A stretch of 6,645 nucleotides of DNA from Alphaproteobacteria bacterium (GTDB lineage: Bacteria; Pseudomonadota; Alphaproteobacteria; Micropepsales; Micropepsaceae): assembly GCA_003246795.1 (NCBI GenBank), contig QKCS01000019.1:1-6645 (forward strand), in the 5' to 3' direction. Position numbers and translations under genes: made by a program. The notes under the pieces are model-generated. The model worked only from the letters and a program-made list of their open reading frames with translations, was not told where the DNA came from and did not search any database. This document shows positions 1 to 6,642 of the stretch, one piece after another. How positions within the stretch are numbered: the stretch's first letter is position 1; the number at the start of each line of letters is the position of its first letter.

Positions 1-672
1 CAGACCGCCGGTGCCGACGACCTTCATGGGCTTGCCGTATTCGGCCTTGATGCGCTTCACAAGGCCTTCGATGAGCGCGATGTAGCCCCAGAAGATGCCG
101 GACTGCATGGCGGGAACCGTATCCTTGCCGATGATGGCTTGCGGCCGCTCGATGGCGATGCGCGGAAGCTGGGCCGCTGCAAGGTGCAGCGCCTCCATCG
201 ACAGATTGACGCCGGGGGCGATGACGCCGCCCTCGTAGCTGCCGGACGCGCCGACAATGTCGAACGTCGTCGCCGTGCCGAAATCGATGATGATCAGGTC
301 ACCGCCGTAGTCCCGGTGTGCGGCGACGGCGTTGACCACGCGGTCGGCGCCGACGGCGCCGGGGCGATCGGTGTTGATCTTCAAGCCCAAGTCGACGTCG
401 GACTCGCCGACGACGAGAGCCGTGCGCTTGAAATATTTCGCGCAGAGGCGGCGGAGGTTGAAGAGGGCCTGCGGGACGACGCAGGCGATGATGGCCGCTT
501 CGATGTCGGCTGGGTTGATCCCGTCGAGCTGCATGAGCTGCGTGAGCCAGACGTAATACTCATCGGCGGTGCGGCTGTCCTTGGTCGACGCGCGGAACTG
601 GGCGCGGATCGTCTTGCCGTCATGGACGGCGAAAACGATGTTGGTGTTGCCCGCGTCGATCGCGAGAAGCAT
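1..672 (-). CDS. coaX: Type III pantothenate kinase (CoaX), C-terminus outside window
   Basis: CoaX phosphorylates pantothenate with ATP, the first step of coenzyme A synthesis, in the cytoplasm. Type III enzymes belong to the acetate/sugar kinase-Hsc70-actin (ASKHA) fold, need a monovalent cation such as potassium, and are not feedback-inhibited by CoA, unlike E. coli CoaA (known for the family). The visible 224 residues carry the diagnostic motifs: DAGNTN at 6-11 (phosphate-binding, with the N-terminal Asp6), GADR at 108-111 (Asp110), DFGTATT at 130-136 (Asp130) and GGVIAPG at 148-154. The frame is open to the first base of the window and ends at a GTGGL-like segment (VVGTGGL at 218-224). 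Family members have about 255-260 residues, so roughly 30-40 are missing at the edge; this is a window limit and not a truncation. The ATG at 672 follows an excellent AGGAGG. It is the sixth gene in the same-strand run and is probably cotranscribed with birA. Confidence 0.95.
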   Translation of the reverse strand, partial: MLLAIDAGNTNIVFAVHDGKTIRAQFRASTKDSRTADEYYVWLTQLMQLDGINPADIEAAIIACVVPQALFNLRRLCAKYFKRTALVVGESDVDLGLKINTDRPGAVGADRVVNAVAAHRDYGGDLIIIDFGTATTFDIVGASGSYEGGVIAPGVNLSMEALHLAAAQLPRIAIERPQAIIGKDTVPAMQSGIFWGYIALIEGLVKRIKAEYGKPMKVVGTGGL

Positions 673-677
673 CAATT

Positions 678-683
678 CCTCCT
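678..683 (-). promoter_or_regulatory. Ribosome binding site of coaX overlapping the birA stop
   Basis: The minus strand reads TGAGGAGG, then five bases, then the coaX ATG at 672. The TGA is the birA stop codon, and its last base is the first base of AGGAGG. This is the strongest ribosome binding site visible in the window, and it fixes the coaX start. Confidence 0.8.
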
Positions 684-1435
684 CAAGGTGGGGCGAAGAA
701 CACTTCGCCCGCCGTCACCGCCCGGCGTGCGCCGGACGGCAAGAGCAGGCTCAGCGCTCCGTCCGGCATCAGGGTCTCGAACCGGCCGTGAAGGGTTTCC
801 GTCGGCAGTCGCACCTCGATCGGGGCGCCCAACCCTGCCGCCAGACCAAGCCACGCCTCCCTGATCGCCGCAAATCCGCTCACACGCCACACACGAAACC
901 GCGTTTCCCAGGCCTCCGCAAGTTCGGCGAGGGCCTCCTCGGGGCTCGGCGCCGGCCCGTGTGCGCCCAGGAATGTCGCGGGATAGGCCGTACCCTCGGG
1001 CGCTTCGACAAGGTTTACGCCGATGCCGACGGCCACCCAGGGCAAGACGTCGACGCCTTCGGTGCCCGCCGATTCCAAGAGGATGCCAGAGACTTTCTTT
1101 CCGTCGATCAAAACGTCGTTCGGCCATTTCAGGCGAACCGGCGCACGCTTCACGTAAGTGGAGGCCAGATCGTGCACGGCGAGCGCCGCGACGAACGACA
1201 GGCGCGCGGCCTCGGGCGCGGACACGCCCGGCGCGAGGAGCAGGGTCGTTGCGAGGTTGCCTTCGGGCGAGGCCCAGGCCCTGCCCCGCCGTCCGCGGCC
1301 CGCCGTCTGGCGGCGCGCCCAGATCCACAAGGGACCGCGTTCGCCGGCGGCGGCGCGGCGGCGCGCCTCTTCGTTCGTCGAGTCGATTTCATCGAAGCTC
1401 GCGACCGAATAGCCCGCGGGCACGCGCGGGTTCAT
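683..1435 (-). CDS. birA: Biotin--[acetyl-CoA-carboxylase] ligase, catalytic-only (class I) BirA
   Basis: This cytoplasmic enzyme makes biotinyl-5'-AMP from biotin and ATP and transfers biotin to the lysine of carboxylase carrier proteins, chiefly AccB of acetyl-CoA carboxylase. The 250-residue protein has the full catalytic domain: DSTN at 18-21, the biotin/AMP loop GRGRRGR at 46-52, KWPND at 103-107, the catalytic-lysine segment GKKVSGILLE at 112-121 (Lys114 aligns with E. coli Lys183) and GIGVN at 137-141. The C-terminal part, from about 205, resembles the small SH3-like domain. The N-terminal DNA-binding helix-turn-helix domain of E. coli BirA is absent, so it is not expected to repress biotin genes itself; many alphaproteobacteria use the separate regulator BioR for that. 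The ATG at 1435 lies 4 bases after the nuoN stop, and I see no clear Shine-Dalgarno sequence before it, so translation may depend on ribosomes finishing nuoN. It is followed after 10 bases by coaX. Intact. Confidence 0.95.
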   Translation of the reverse strand: MNPRVPAGYSVASFDEIDSTNEEARRRAAAGERGPLWIWARRQTAGRGRRGRAWASPEGNLATTLLLAPGVSAPEAARLSFVAALAVHDLASTYVKRAPVRLKWPNDVLIDGKKVSGILLESAGTEGVDVLPWVAVGIGVNLVEAPEGTAYPATFLGAHGPAPSPEEALAELAEAWETRFRVWRVSGFAAIREAWLGLAAGLGAPIEVRLPTETLHGRFETLMPDGALSLLLPSGARRAVTAGEVFFAPP

Positions 1436-1439
1436 GGGC

Positions 1440-2894
1440 TTAAGGGAACAGGCTCTTCGCCGCGGCGGAGGCCGCGTCGATCAACGGCGCGGGTGCGACG
1501 ACGAAGAACATGACGAAGGCGCTCGATGCCGCGAGCATCGCCGCGTTGACGGAGCCGAGCGGCTTTTCGAACGCGGCGGCCGGCTTGTCGAAGAACATGA
1601 TCTTGATGACGCGCAGATAGTAGTAGGCGCCGATCACGCTGGTGACGAAGCCGATGACGGCCAGGACGTAGAGCTTCGCTTCGATCGCGGCGAGGAAGAC
1701 GAACCATTTGCCCCAGAAGCCCGCGAGCGGCGGGATGCCGATCAGACTGAACATCAGGATCGCAAGCAGATAGGCGGTCGTCGGATCGCGCTCGGAGAGG
1801 CCTGCGAGCTCGGAGATGTCCTCCACCGCCTTGCCGTCGCGGCGCATGATCAGGATGCAGAGGAACGTGCCGATCGTCATGACCATGTAGATCACGAGGT
1901 AGATCAGCACGCCCTGCACGCCTGCCTGGCTGCCGGCGGCAAAGCCGATGAGGGCGTAGCCCATGTGGCCGATCGAGGAGTAGGCCATCAGGCGCTTGAT
2001 GTTCGTTTGTCCGATGGCGGCGAGCGCGCCGAGCAACATCGAGGCGATCGAGAGGAAGATCACGATCTGGTGCCACTGCGCTCCCGCTTCAGCAAAGGGA
2101 CCGAAGACGACCCGGAGAAACAGCGCCATCGCCGCAATCTTCGGCGCAGCCGCGAAAAAGGCCGTGACCGGCGTCGGCGAGCCTTCGTAGACGTCGGGCG
2201 TCCACATGTGGAACGGCACCGCGGAGACCTTGAACGCGAGACCCGCCATCACGAAGACGAGGCCGATCATCAGGCCCGTGCCGACGCCGCCTTGGCCGAT
2301 CACCTGGGCGATGCCTTCGAATGAGGTCGTGCCTGTGAAGCCGTAGATGAGGCTTGCCCCGTAGAGCAGCATGCCGGAGGAAAGCGCGCCGAGGACGACA
2401 TACTTCAGCCCCGCCTCGGTCGAGCGCGCGTTGTCGCGGGCGAAGGACGCGAGCACGTAGAGCGAAAGGCTTTGCAGCTCCAACCCGATGTAGAGGACGA
2501 TGAGATCGTTGGCGGAGATCATCATCATCATGCCGAGCGTCGCCAGCGTGACGAGCAGCGGGTATTCGAAGCGGGTGAGCTTTTCGTCGCGCAGATAGTC
2601 GATCGACATCAGGAGCGCGATCGCCGAACCGCCTAGCACCAACAGCTTTGCAAAGCGGGCGAAGGGGTCGATGATCGTCGTGCCGCCGAAGGCGAGAACA
2701 CGGCCTTCGCTGGACGTCGCCACCAGGGCCGCCACGACCGCGAGCACGATCACGCAGCCCCAGGTCAAAAGCGCCGAGCGGCGGTCGCCGGCGGTCACCC
2801 CGACCAGGAGCAGGACCATCGCGCCGCACGCGAGCACGACCTCGGGCAGGAAGGCCATGAAGTCGGCGTTAAACTGGGCGATGTCGAAGGTCAT
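1440..2894 (-). CDS. nuoN: NADH-quinone oxidoreductase subunit N (NuoN)
   Basis: NuoN (ND2 homologue) is the antiporter-like proton-pumping subunit closest to the NuoA/J/K part of complex I. The protein has 484 residues, close to the 485 of E. coli, with about 14 hydrophobic segments. Conserved charged residues are present: Glu139 (IGLELQSLSLYVLA; E. coli Glu133), Lys222 (AFKVSAVPFHMWTPDVYEG; Lys217), Lys252 (APKIAAM; Lys247) and Lys396 (GFWGKW; Lys395). The motif PFHMWTPDVYEGSPTPVTAF is a strong family signature. The start at 2894 overlaps the nuoM stop (ATGA) and is preceded by GGAGG. Residues 122-125 are four Met from consecutive ATG codons, inside a membrane helix; this is a small codon repeat, not a sign of damage. 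The TAA stop is only 4 bases before the birA ATG. NuoN is usually the last nuo gene, so this marks the end of the complex I part of the operon. Confidence 0.97.
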   Translation of the reverse strand: MTFDIAQFNADFMAFLPEVVLACGAMVLLLVGVTAGDRRSALLTWGCVIVLAVVAALVATSSEGRVLAFGGTTIIDPFARFAKLLVLGGSAIALLMSIDYLRDEKLTRFEYPLLVTLATLGMMMMISANDLIVLYIGLELQSLSLYVLASFARDNARSTEAGLKYVVLGALSSGMLLYGASLIYGFTGTTSFEGIAQVIGQGGVGTGLMIGLVFVMAGLAFKVSAVPFHMWTPDVYEGSPTPVTAFFAAAPKIAAMALFLRVVFGPFAEAGAQWHQIVIFLSIASMLLGALAAIGQTNIKRLMAYSSIGHMGYALIGFAAGSQAGVQGVLIYLVIYMVMTIGTFLCILIMRRDGKAVEDISELAGLSERDPTTAYLLAILMFSLIGIPPLAGFWGKWFVFLAAIEAKLYVLAVIGFVTSVIGAYYYLRVIKIMFFDKPAAAFEKPLGSVNAAMLAASSAFVMFFVVAPAPLIDAASAAAKSLFP

Positions 2895-4387
2895 GGCGCG
2901 ACCGCCTCCGCCGTCTTCAGCTTGCCGTCGATATTCTCAAGCGTGGCGACGACCGCCGCGCCGGTCATGTCGAAGATGGGCTTCGGATAGAAGCCGAAGA
3001 ACAGGGTCGCCGCCACCAGCGGCACCATGACCACGGTCTCGCGCAGGTTCATGTCCTGGATGTTGACGAGGGTCTTCTTCTCGAGTTCGCCGAAGACGAC
3101 GCGCCAATAGAGCCAGAGGGCGTAGCACGCGCTCAAGATCACGCCGGTCGTGGCGAGGAGCGCGACGGTCGTGTTCGCCTTGAAGGCGCCAACGAGGGCG
3201 AGGAACTCGCCGACGAAGCCGCTGGTGCCGGGCAAGCCCACGTTCGCCATCGTGAAGACCATGAAGACCGCGGCGTAGAGCGGCATGCGGTTGACGAGGC
3301 CGCCATAGGCCTTGATCTCGCGCGTGTGCATGCGGTCGTAGATGACGCCCACGCAAAGGAAGAGCGCGGCGGAGACGAAGCCGTGGCTGATCATCTGCAC
3401 GACCGCGCCGTCGACGCCCTGGCGGTTCAGGGCGAAGAGGCCCATGGTCACGAAACCCATGTGGGCGACGGACGAATAGGCGATGAGCTTCTTGATGTCT
3501 TCCTGCATCAAGGCGACGAGCGAAGTGTAGACGATCGCGATGACGCTGAGGGCGAACATCATCGGCGCGAAATAGAGGCTCGCGTCCGGGAACATCGGCA
3601 GCGAGAAGCGCAGGAAGCCATAGCCGCCCATCTTCAAGAGGATGCCGGCCAGGATGACGGAACCTGCGGTCGGCGCTTCGACGTGGGCGTCGGGCAGCCA
3701 GGTGTGCACCGGCCACATCGGCAGCTTCACGGCGAAGGAGGCGAGGAAGGCCAGGAACAGCAGGTTCTGCATGTCTTTGGGGAAGTGATAGGCCATCAGC
3801 GCGGGGATGTCGGTCGTGCCCGCCGTCACGTACATCGCCATGACGGCGACGAGCATCAGCACGGACCCTAAGAGCGTGTAGAGGAAGAACTTGAACGAGG
3901 CGTAGACCCGCCGTGCCCCGCCCCAGATGCCGATGATCAGGAACATCGGGATCAGGCCGCCTTCGAAGAACAGGTAGAAGAGCACGATGTCGAGCGCGGC
4001 GAAGACGCCGATCATCAGCGTTTCCAGCACCAGAAACGCGATCATGTACTCCTTCACACGCATTTCGATCGACGTCCAGCTCGCCAGGATGCAGAGCGGC
4101 ATCAGGAACGCCGTCAGGATAATGAACGGCAGCGAAATGCCGTCGACGCCGACGTGGTAGCGGATCGTGCCGCCGAGCCACGCGAAGTTCTCGACGAACT
4201 GGAACCCGGACTTCGTCGCGTCGAAATCGATCCACGCCCAGAGCGACAGACCGAACGTGACGATCGTGACGTAGAGGGAAACTTGGCGCGCGAGCTGATC
4301 GCCCGCTTTGCCTTCGCGGGCGAACAGAAGAACGAGGATGACGCCGATAAGCGGGAAGAAGGTGATCGCGGAGAGAAGACCGGTCAT
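2891..4387 (-). CDS. nuoM: NADH-quinone oxidoreductase subunit M (NuoM)
   Basis: NuoM (ND4 homologue) is the middle antiporter-like proton-pumping subunit of the complex I membrane arm. From the ATG at 4387 it has 498 residues, normal for the family, and is hydrophobic throughout, consistent with 14 membrane helices. Residues equivalent to the essential E. coli set are present with conserved spacing: Glu142 (FFEGGLIPMFL; E. coli Glu144), Lys221 (FAVKLPMWPVHTWLPDAH; Lys234), Lys252 (ILLKMGGYGFLRF; Lys265) and Glu394 (SGFVGEFLAL; Glu407). The signature HTWLPDAHVEAPTAGSVILA follows Lys221. The start is chosen for the family-like N-terminus MTGLLSAITFFPLIGV and the well-placed GGGAGG; the longer frame from 4498 is rejected. 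The ATG overlaps the nuoL stop by four bases (ATGA), and the nuoM TGA stop overlaps the nuoN ATG in the same way, so the three paralogous channel genes are probably translationally coupled. No damage is seen. Confidence 0.97.
   Translation of the reverse strand: MTGLLSAITFFPLIGVILVLLFAREGKAGDQLARQVSLYVTIVTFGLSLWAWIDFDATKSGFQFVENFAWLGGTIRYHVGVDGISLPFIILTAFLMPLCILASWTSIEMRVKEYMIAFLVLETLMIGVFAALDIVLFYLFFEGGLIPMFLIIGIWGGARRVYASFKFFLYTLLGSVLMLVAVMAMYVTAGTTDIPALMAYHFPKDMQNLLFLAFLASFAVKLPMWPVHTWLPDAHVEAPTAGSVILAGILLKMGGYGFLRFSLPMFPDASLYFAPMMFALSVIAIVYTSLVALMQEDIKKLIAYSSVAHMGFVTMGLFALNRQGVDGAVVQMISHGFVSAALFLCVGVIYDRMHTREIKAYGGLVNRMPLYAAVFMVFTMANVGLPGTSGFVGEFLALVGAFKANTTVALLATTGVILSACYALWLYWRVVFGELEKKTLVNIQDMNLRETVVMVPLVAATLFFGFYPKPIFDMTGAAVVATLENIDGKLKTAEAVAP
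2905..2909 (-). promoter_or_regulatory. Ribosome binding site of nuoN inside the nuoM 3' end
   Basis: The minus strand reads GGAGG ten bases before the nuoN ATG, within the last codons of nuoM. The spacing is slightly long, but together with the ATGA overlap it supports the start at 2894. Confidence 0.6.
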
Positions 4388-6321
4388 CGGCCGCCTCCCG
4401 CCATGAACCAGGTCGCCAGGATCGCGACGCCGATCAGCATCGCGAAGGCGTAATGATAGACGTAGCCGGACTGCAGGCGGACTACCTGGCGGGTCCAATC
4501 AAGAATGCCCGCAGAGACGCCGTCGGGTCCAAAGCCGTCGATGAACCAGCCGTCCCCCTTCTTCCAAAGAAAGCGGCCGAGCCACATCGCTGGCCTGACG
4601 AAGATGAAGTCGTAGAGCTCGTCGAAATACCATTTGTTGTAGAGAAACATGTAGAGTGGCCCTTTGCGCGCAGCCATGCGCGGGGGCAGCTCCGGATGTT
4701 CGATGTAGTAGAAGTACGCGACGATCAGCCCCAAGAGCATCACGACGGCGGGCGAGAAGATCACCCACGCCGGGACGTGGTGGCGCGCTTCCAGCGCCGT
4801 GTGCTCGTGCAGGTTCACGATCGCGCCGCCCCAGAACTCCGCTTGTTCGTGTCCGATGAACTGCGGTTCGAAGATCACGCCGGCCAAGACCGCGCCCGCC
4901 GCCAGGATCGCGAGGGGGATCAGCATCACCGGGGGCGAGTCGTGGACATGGTCAAGCGTGTGGTGGTCGCCCTTGAACTCGCCCTCGAACGTCATGAATA
5001 CCAAGCGCCAGGAATAGAACGACGTCATGCCGGCGGCGACGACGCCCATGACGAAGGCGTACATGCCGACGCTCGTGTGCGCGGCGAAGGCGCTTTCGAT
5101 GATCGCATCCTTGGACCAGTAGCCCGCGAGGAAGGGGAAACCCGTCAGCGCCAGCGTGCCGACGAGCATCAGCGCCCAGGTCGCGGGGATCATCTTGCGG
5201 ATGCCGCCCATCTTGCGCATGTCCTGCTCGCCGCCCATCGCGTGGATGACCGAGCCCGCGCCCAGGAAGAGCAGCGCCTTGAAGAAGGCGTGCGTGAAGA
5301 GGTGGAACATCGCCGCCTGGTAGGCGCCGACGCCCGCGGCAAAGAACATGTAGCCGAGTTGCGAGCAGGTCGAGTAGGCGATGACGCGCTTGATGTCGTT
5401 CTGGAAGAGGCCGACGGTCGCGGCAAAGAACGCGGTCGTGGCGCCGACGATGGTCACGACCTCAAGCGCCACGGGCGCGAGTTCGAAGAGCGGCGAGCAG
5501 CGGCAGACCAGGAAGACGCCCGCAGTCACCATGGTCGCGGCGTGGATGAGGGCCGAGACGGGCGTCGGGCCTTCCATCGCGTCGGGCAGCCAGGTGTGCA
5601 GCAGGAACTGCGCCGACTTGCCCATCGCGCCCATGAAGAGCAGCAGGCAGATCGTGGTCAGGATGTCGACGTCGTAGCCCGCGAAGTTGAAGGTCTTGCC
5701 GGCGAAACCCTTGGCGGCGCCGAAGACGGTCGTGAAGTCGAGCGAGCCGAAGACGAAGAAGACCGCGAAGATACCGAGGGCGAAGCCGAAGTCGCCGACG
5801 CGGTTGACGACGAAGGCCTTGATCGCGGCGGCGTTGGCCGAGGGCTTCTTGTACCAAAAGCCGATCAGCAGATAAGACGCGAGGCCCACGCCTTCCCAGC
5901 CGAAGAAGAGCTGGACGAAGCTGTCCGACGTGACGAGCGCCAGCATCGCGAAGGTGAAGAGCGAGAGATAAGCGAAGAAGCGCGGCCGTTGCGGATCGTC
6001 GTGCATGTAGCCGATCGAATAGACGTGCACGAGCGAAGAGACGCCGGTGACGACGACGAGCATCACGGCCGTCAACGTGTCGACGCGGATCGACCAGTCG
6101 ACCTGCAAGGTGCCGGAGTCGAGAAAGCGGAACAGCGTGACGAGCTTGGTCTGCTCCATATACGGCAGCTCGCCGAAGAACACCCAGAGCGAGAGCAGGG
6201 CCGAAAGGCACAGGAAGCCCGTCGCGGTGTATTCCGCGAAGTGCTCGCCCAGACGCTTGCCGAAGGCGCCGGCCAGGATGGCGCCGAAGAGGGGCAGGAG
6301 CAGAATGGCTTGGTAGATCAC
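4384..6321 (-). CDS. nuoL: NADH-quinone oxidoreductase subunit L (NuoL), GTG start
   Basis: NuoL (ND5 homologue) is the distal proton-pumping antiporter-like subunit of complex I, in the cytoplasmic membrane. The 645-residue protein is intact and of normal length. Key proton-channel residues are visible: Glu143 (GWEGVGLASY), Asp177 (NRVGDFGF), Lys235 (MGKSAQ), His260 (in SALIHAATMV), Lys348 (HAFFKALLFLGAG) and the pair Lys404-Asp405 (YWSKDAI), corresponding to E. coli Glu144, Asp178, Lys229, His254, Lys342 and Lys399-Asp400. The C-terminal part, about 550-610, is amphipathic and aromatic-rich, as expected for the long lateral helix that runs along NuoM and NuoN, followed by a final membrane helix at about 620-640. 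The start is GTG at 6321: it gives the typical N-terminus MIYQAILLLPLFGA, no in-frame ATG lies between it and the upstream in-frame stop (6337-6339), and the next Met is residue 55. Only a weak GAAGGG lies upstream, 11 bases away. The TGA stop overlaps the nuoM ATG (ATGA). Confidence 0.97.
   Translation of the reverse strand: MIYQAILLLPLFGAILAGAFGKRLGEHFAEYTATGFLCLSALLSLWVFFGELPYMEQTKLVTLFRFLDSGTLQVDWSIRVDTLTAVMLVVVTGVSSLVHVYSIGYMHDDPQRPRFFAYLSLFTFAMLALVTSDSFVQLFFGWEGVGLASYLLIGFWYKKPSANAAAIKAFVVNRVGDFGFALGIFAVFFVFGSLDFTTVFGAAKGFAGKTFNFAGYDVDILTTICLLLFMGAMGKSAQFLLHTWLPDAMEGPTPVSALIHAATMVTAGVFLVCRCSPLFELAPVALEVVTIVGATTAFFAATVGLFQNDIKRVIAYSTCSQLGYMFFAAGVGAYQAAMFHLFTHAFFKALLFLGAGSVIHAMGGEQDMRKMGGIRKMIPATWALMLVGTLALTGFPFLAGYWSKDAIIESAFAAHTSVGMYAFVMGVVAAGMTSFYSWRLVFMTFEGEFKGDHHTLDHVHDSPPVMLIPLAILAAGAVLAGVIFEPQFIGHEQAEFWGGAIVNLHEHTALEARHHVPAWVIFSPAVVMLLGLIVAYFYYIEHPELPPRMAARKGPLYMFLYNKWYFDELYDFIFVRPAMWLGRFLWKKGDGWFIDGFGPDGVSAGILDWTRQVVRLQSGYVYHYAFAMLIGVAILATWFMAGGGR
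4394..4399 (-). promoter_or_regulatory. Ribosome binding site of nuoM inside the nuoL 3' end
   Basis: The minus strand reads GGGAGG, then six bases, then the nuoM ATG at 4387. The motif lies within the codons for the Gly-rich tail of NuoL. It decides the nuoM start: the open frame extends upstream to an ATG at 4498, but that stretch would overlap nuoL by over 110 bases and adds an Arg-rich sequence foreign to the family. Confidence 0.8.
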
Positions 6322-6328
6322 GTGCCCG

Positions 6329-6640
6329 TCAGCCCTTCATGATGTTGACGTCTTCGACCGCGATCGTGCCGCGGTTGCGGAAGTAGACGACGAGGATGGC
6401 AAGGCCGATCGCGGCCTCCGCGGCGGCGACGGTGAGGACCAGGAGCGCAAAGACCTGGCCCGTCAGGTCGTGCAGGAACGATGAGAACGCCACCAGGTTG
6501 ATGTTGACCGAGAGCAGGATGAGCTCGATCGACATCAGGATGATGATGATGTTCTTGCGGTTCACGAAGATGCCGAGGATGCCGATCCTAAACAGCGCAG
6601 CGGCGACCGTGAGGTAGTGTCCCAATCCGATTTCGGCCAT
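6329..6640 (-). CDS. nuoK: NADH-quinone oxidoreductase subunit K (NuoK)
   Basis: NuoK is a small integral membrane subunit of respiratory complex I (homologue of mitochondrial ND4L). With NuoJ and NuoA it forms the proton pathway between the quinone site and the antiporter-like subunits. The protein has 103 residues, the usual family length, with three predicted membrane helices at about 9-26, 31-55 and 61-87. The two buried acidic residues essential in the family are present: Glu39 (in SIEL) and Glu75 (in AAAEAAIGLAI), matching E. coli Glu36 and Glu72. The basic pair Arg28-Lys29 lies on the cytoplasmic loop where E. coli has Arg25-Arg26. The ATG at 6640 gives the normal family N-terminus; any ribosome binding site lies mostly outside the window. 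Residues 31-34 are four consecutive ATC Ile codons. The stop is 7 bases before the nuoL GTG. The gene looks intact, and family membership is clear. Confidence 0.97.
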   Translation of the reverse strand: MAEIGLGHYLTVAAALFRIGILGIFVNRKNIIIILMSIELILLSVNINLVAFSSFLHDLTGQVFALLVLTVAAAEAAIGLAILVVYFRNRGTIAVEDVNIMKG

Positions 6641-6642
6641 TT

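Noticed and set aside
1434..2324. A 296-residue plus-strand open frame opposite nuoN
   Set aside because: Same explanation: an Asp/Glu/Arg/His-rich shadow of a hydrophobic membrane protein in G+C-rich DNA. The overlapping plus-strand frames at 139-864, 569-1513 and 3326-3871 are rejected for the same reason.
2519..2531. Short ATG codon repeat (four Met) in nuoN, and a similar ATC repeat (four Ile) in nuoK at 6539-6550
   Set aside because: Only four trinucleotide units each, in frame and in hydrophobic membrane helices where Met and Ile are normal. Too short to count as a functional repeat or phase-variable tract.
2937..4235. A 432-residue minus-strand frame inside nuoM, and similar frames inside birA (672-1328), nuoN (1432-2076, 2089-2829) and nuoL (5462-6211)
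   Set aside because: They are alternative frames within real genes, are Arg/His-rich and carry no motifs. The true frames have complete family signatures.
4388..4498. A 37-residue N-terminal extension of NuoM from an upstream ATG
   Set aside because: It would overlap the end of nuoL by over 110 bases, is Arg/Asp/Pro-rich and unlike any NuoM N-terminus, while the ATG at 4387 has a well-placed GGGAGG and a family-like start.
4453..6342. A 629-residue open frame on the plus strand covering almost all of nuoL
   Set aside because: It is the exact antisense of a well-supported gene. Its product is an extremely charged, Arg/Asp/Glu/His-rich low-complexity chain with no recognisable domain, as expected when G/C-rich codons for hydrophobic residues are read from the opposite strand. 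No good ribosome binding site or independent support is seen.
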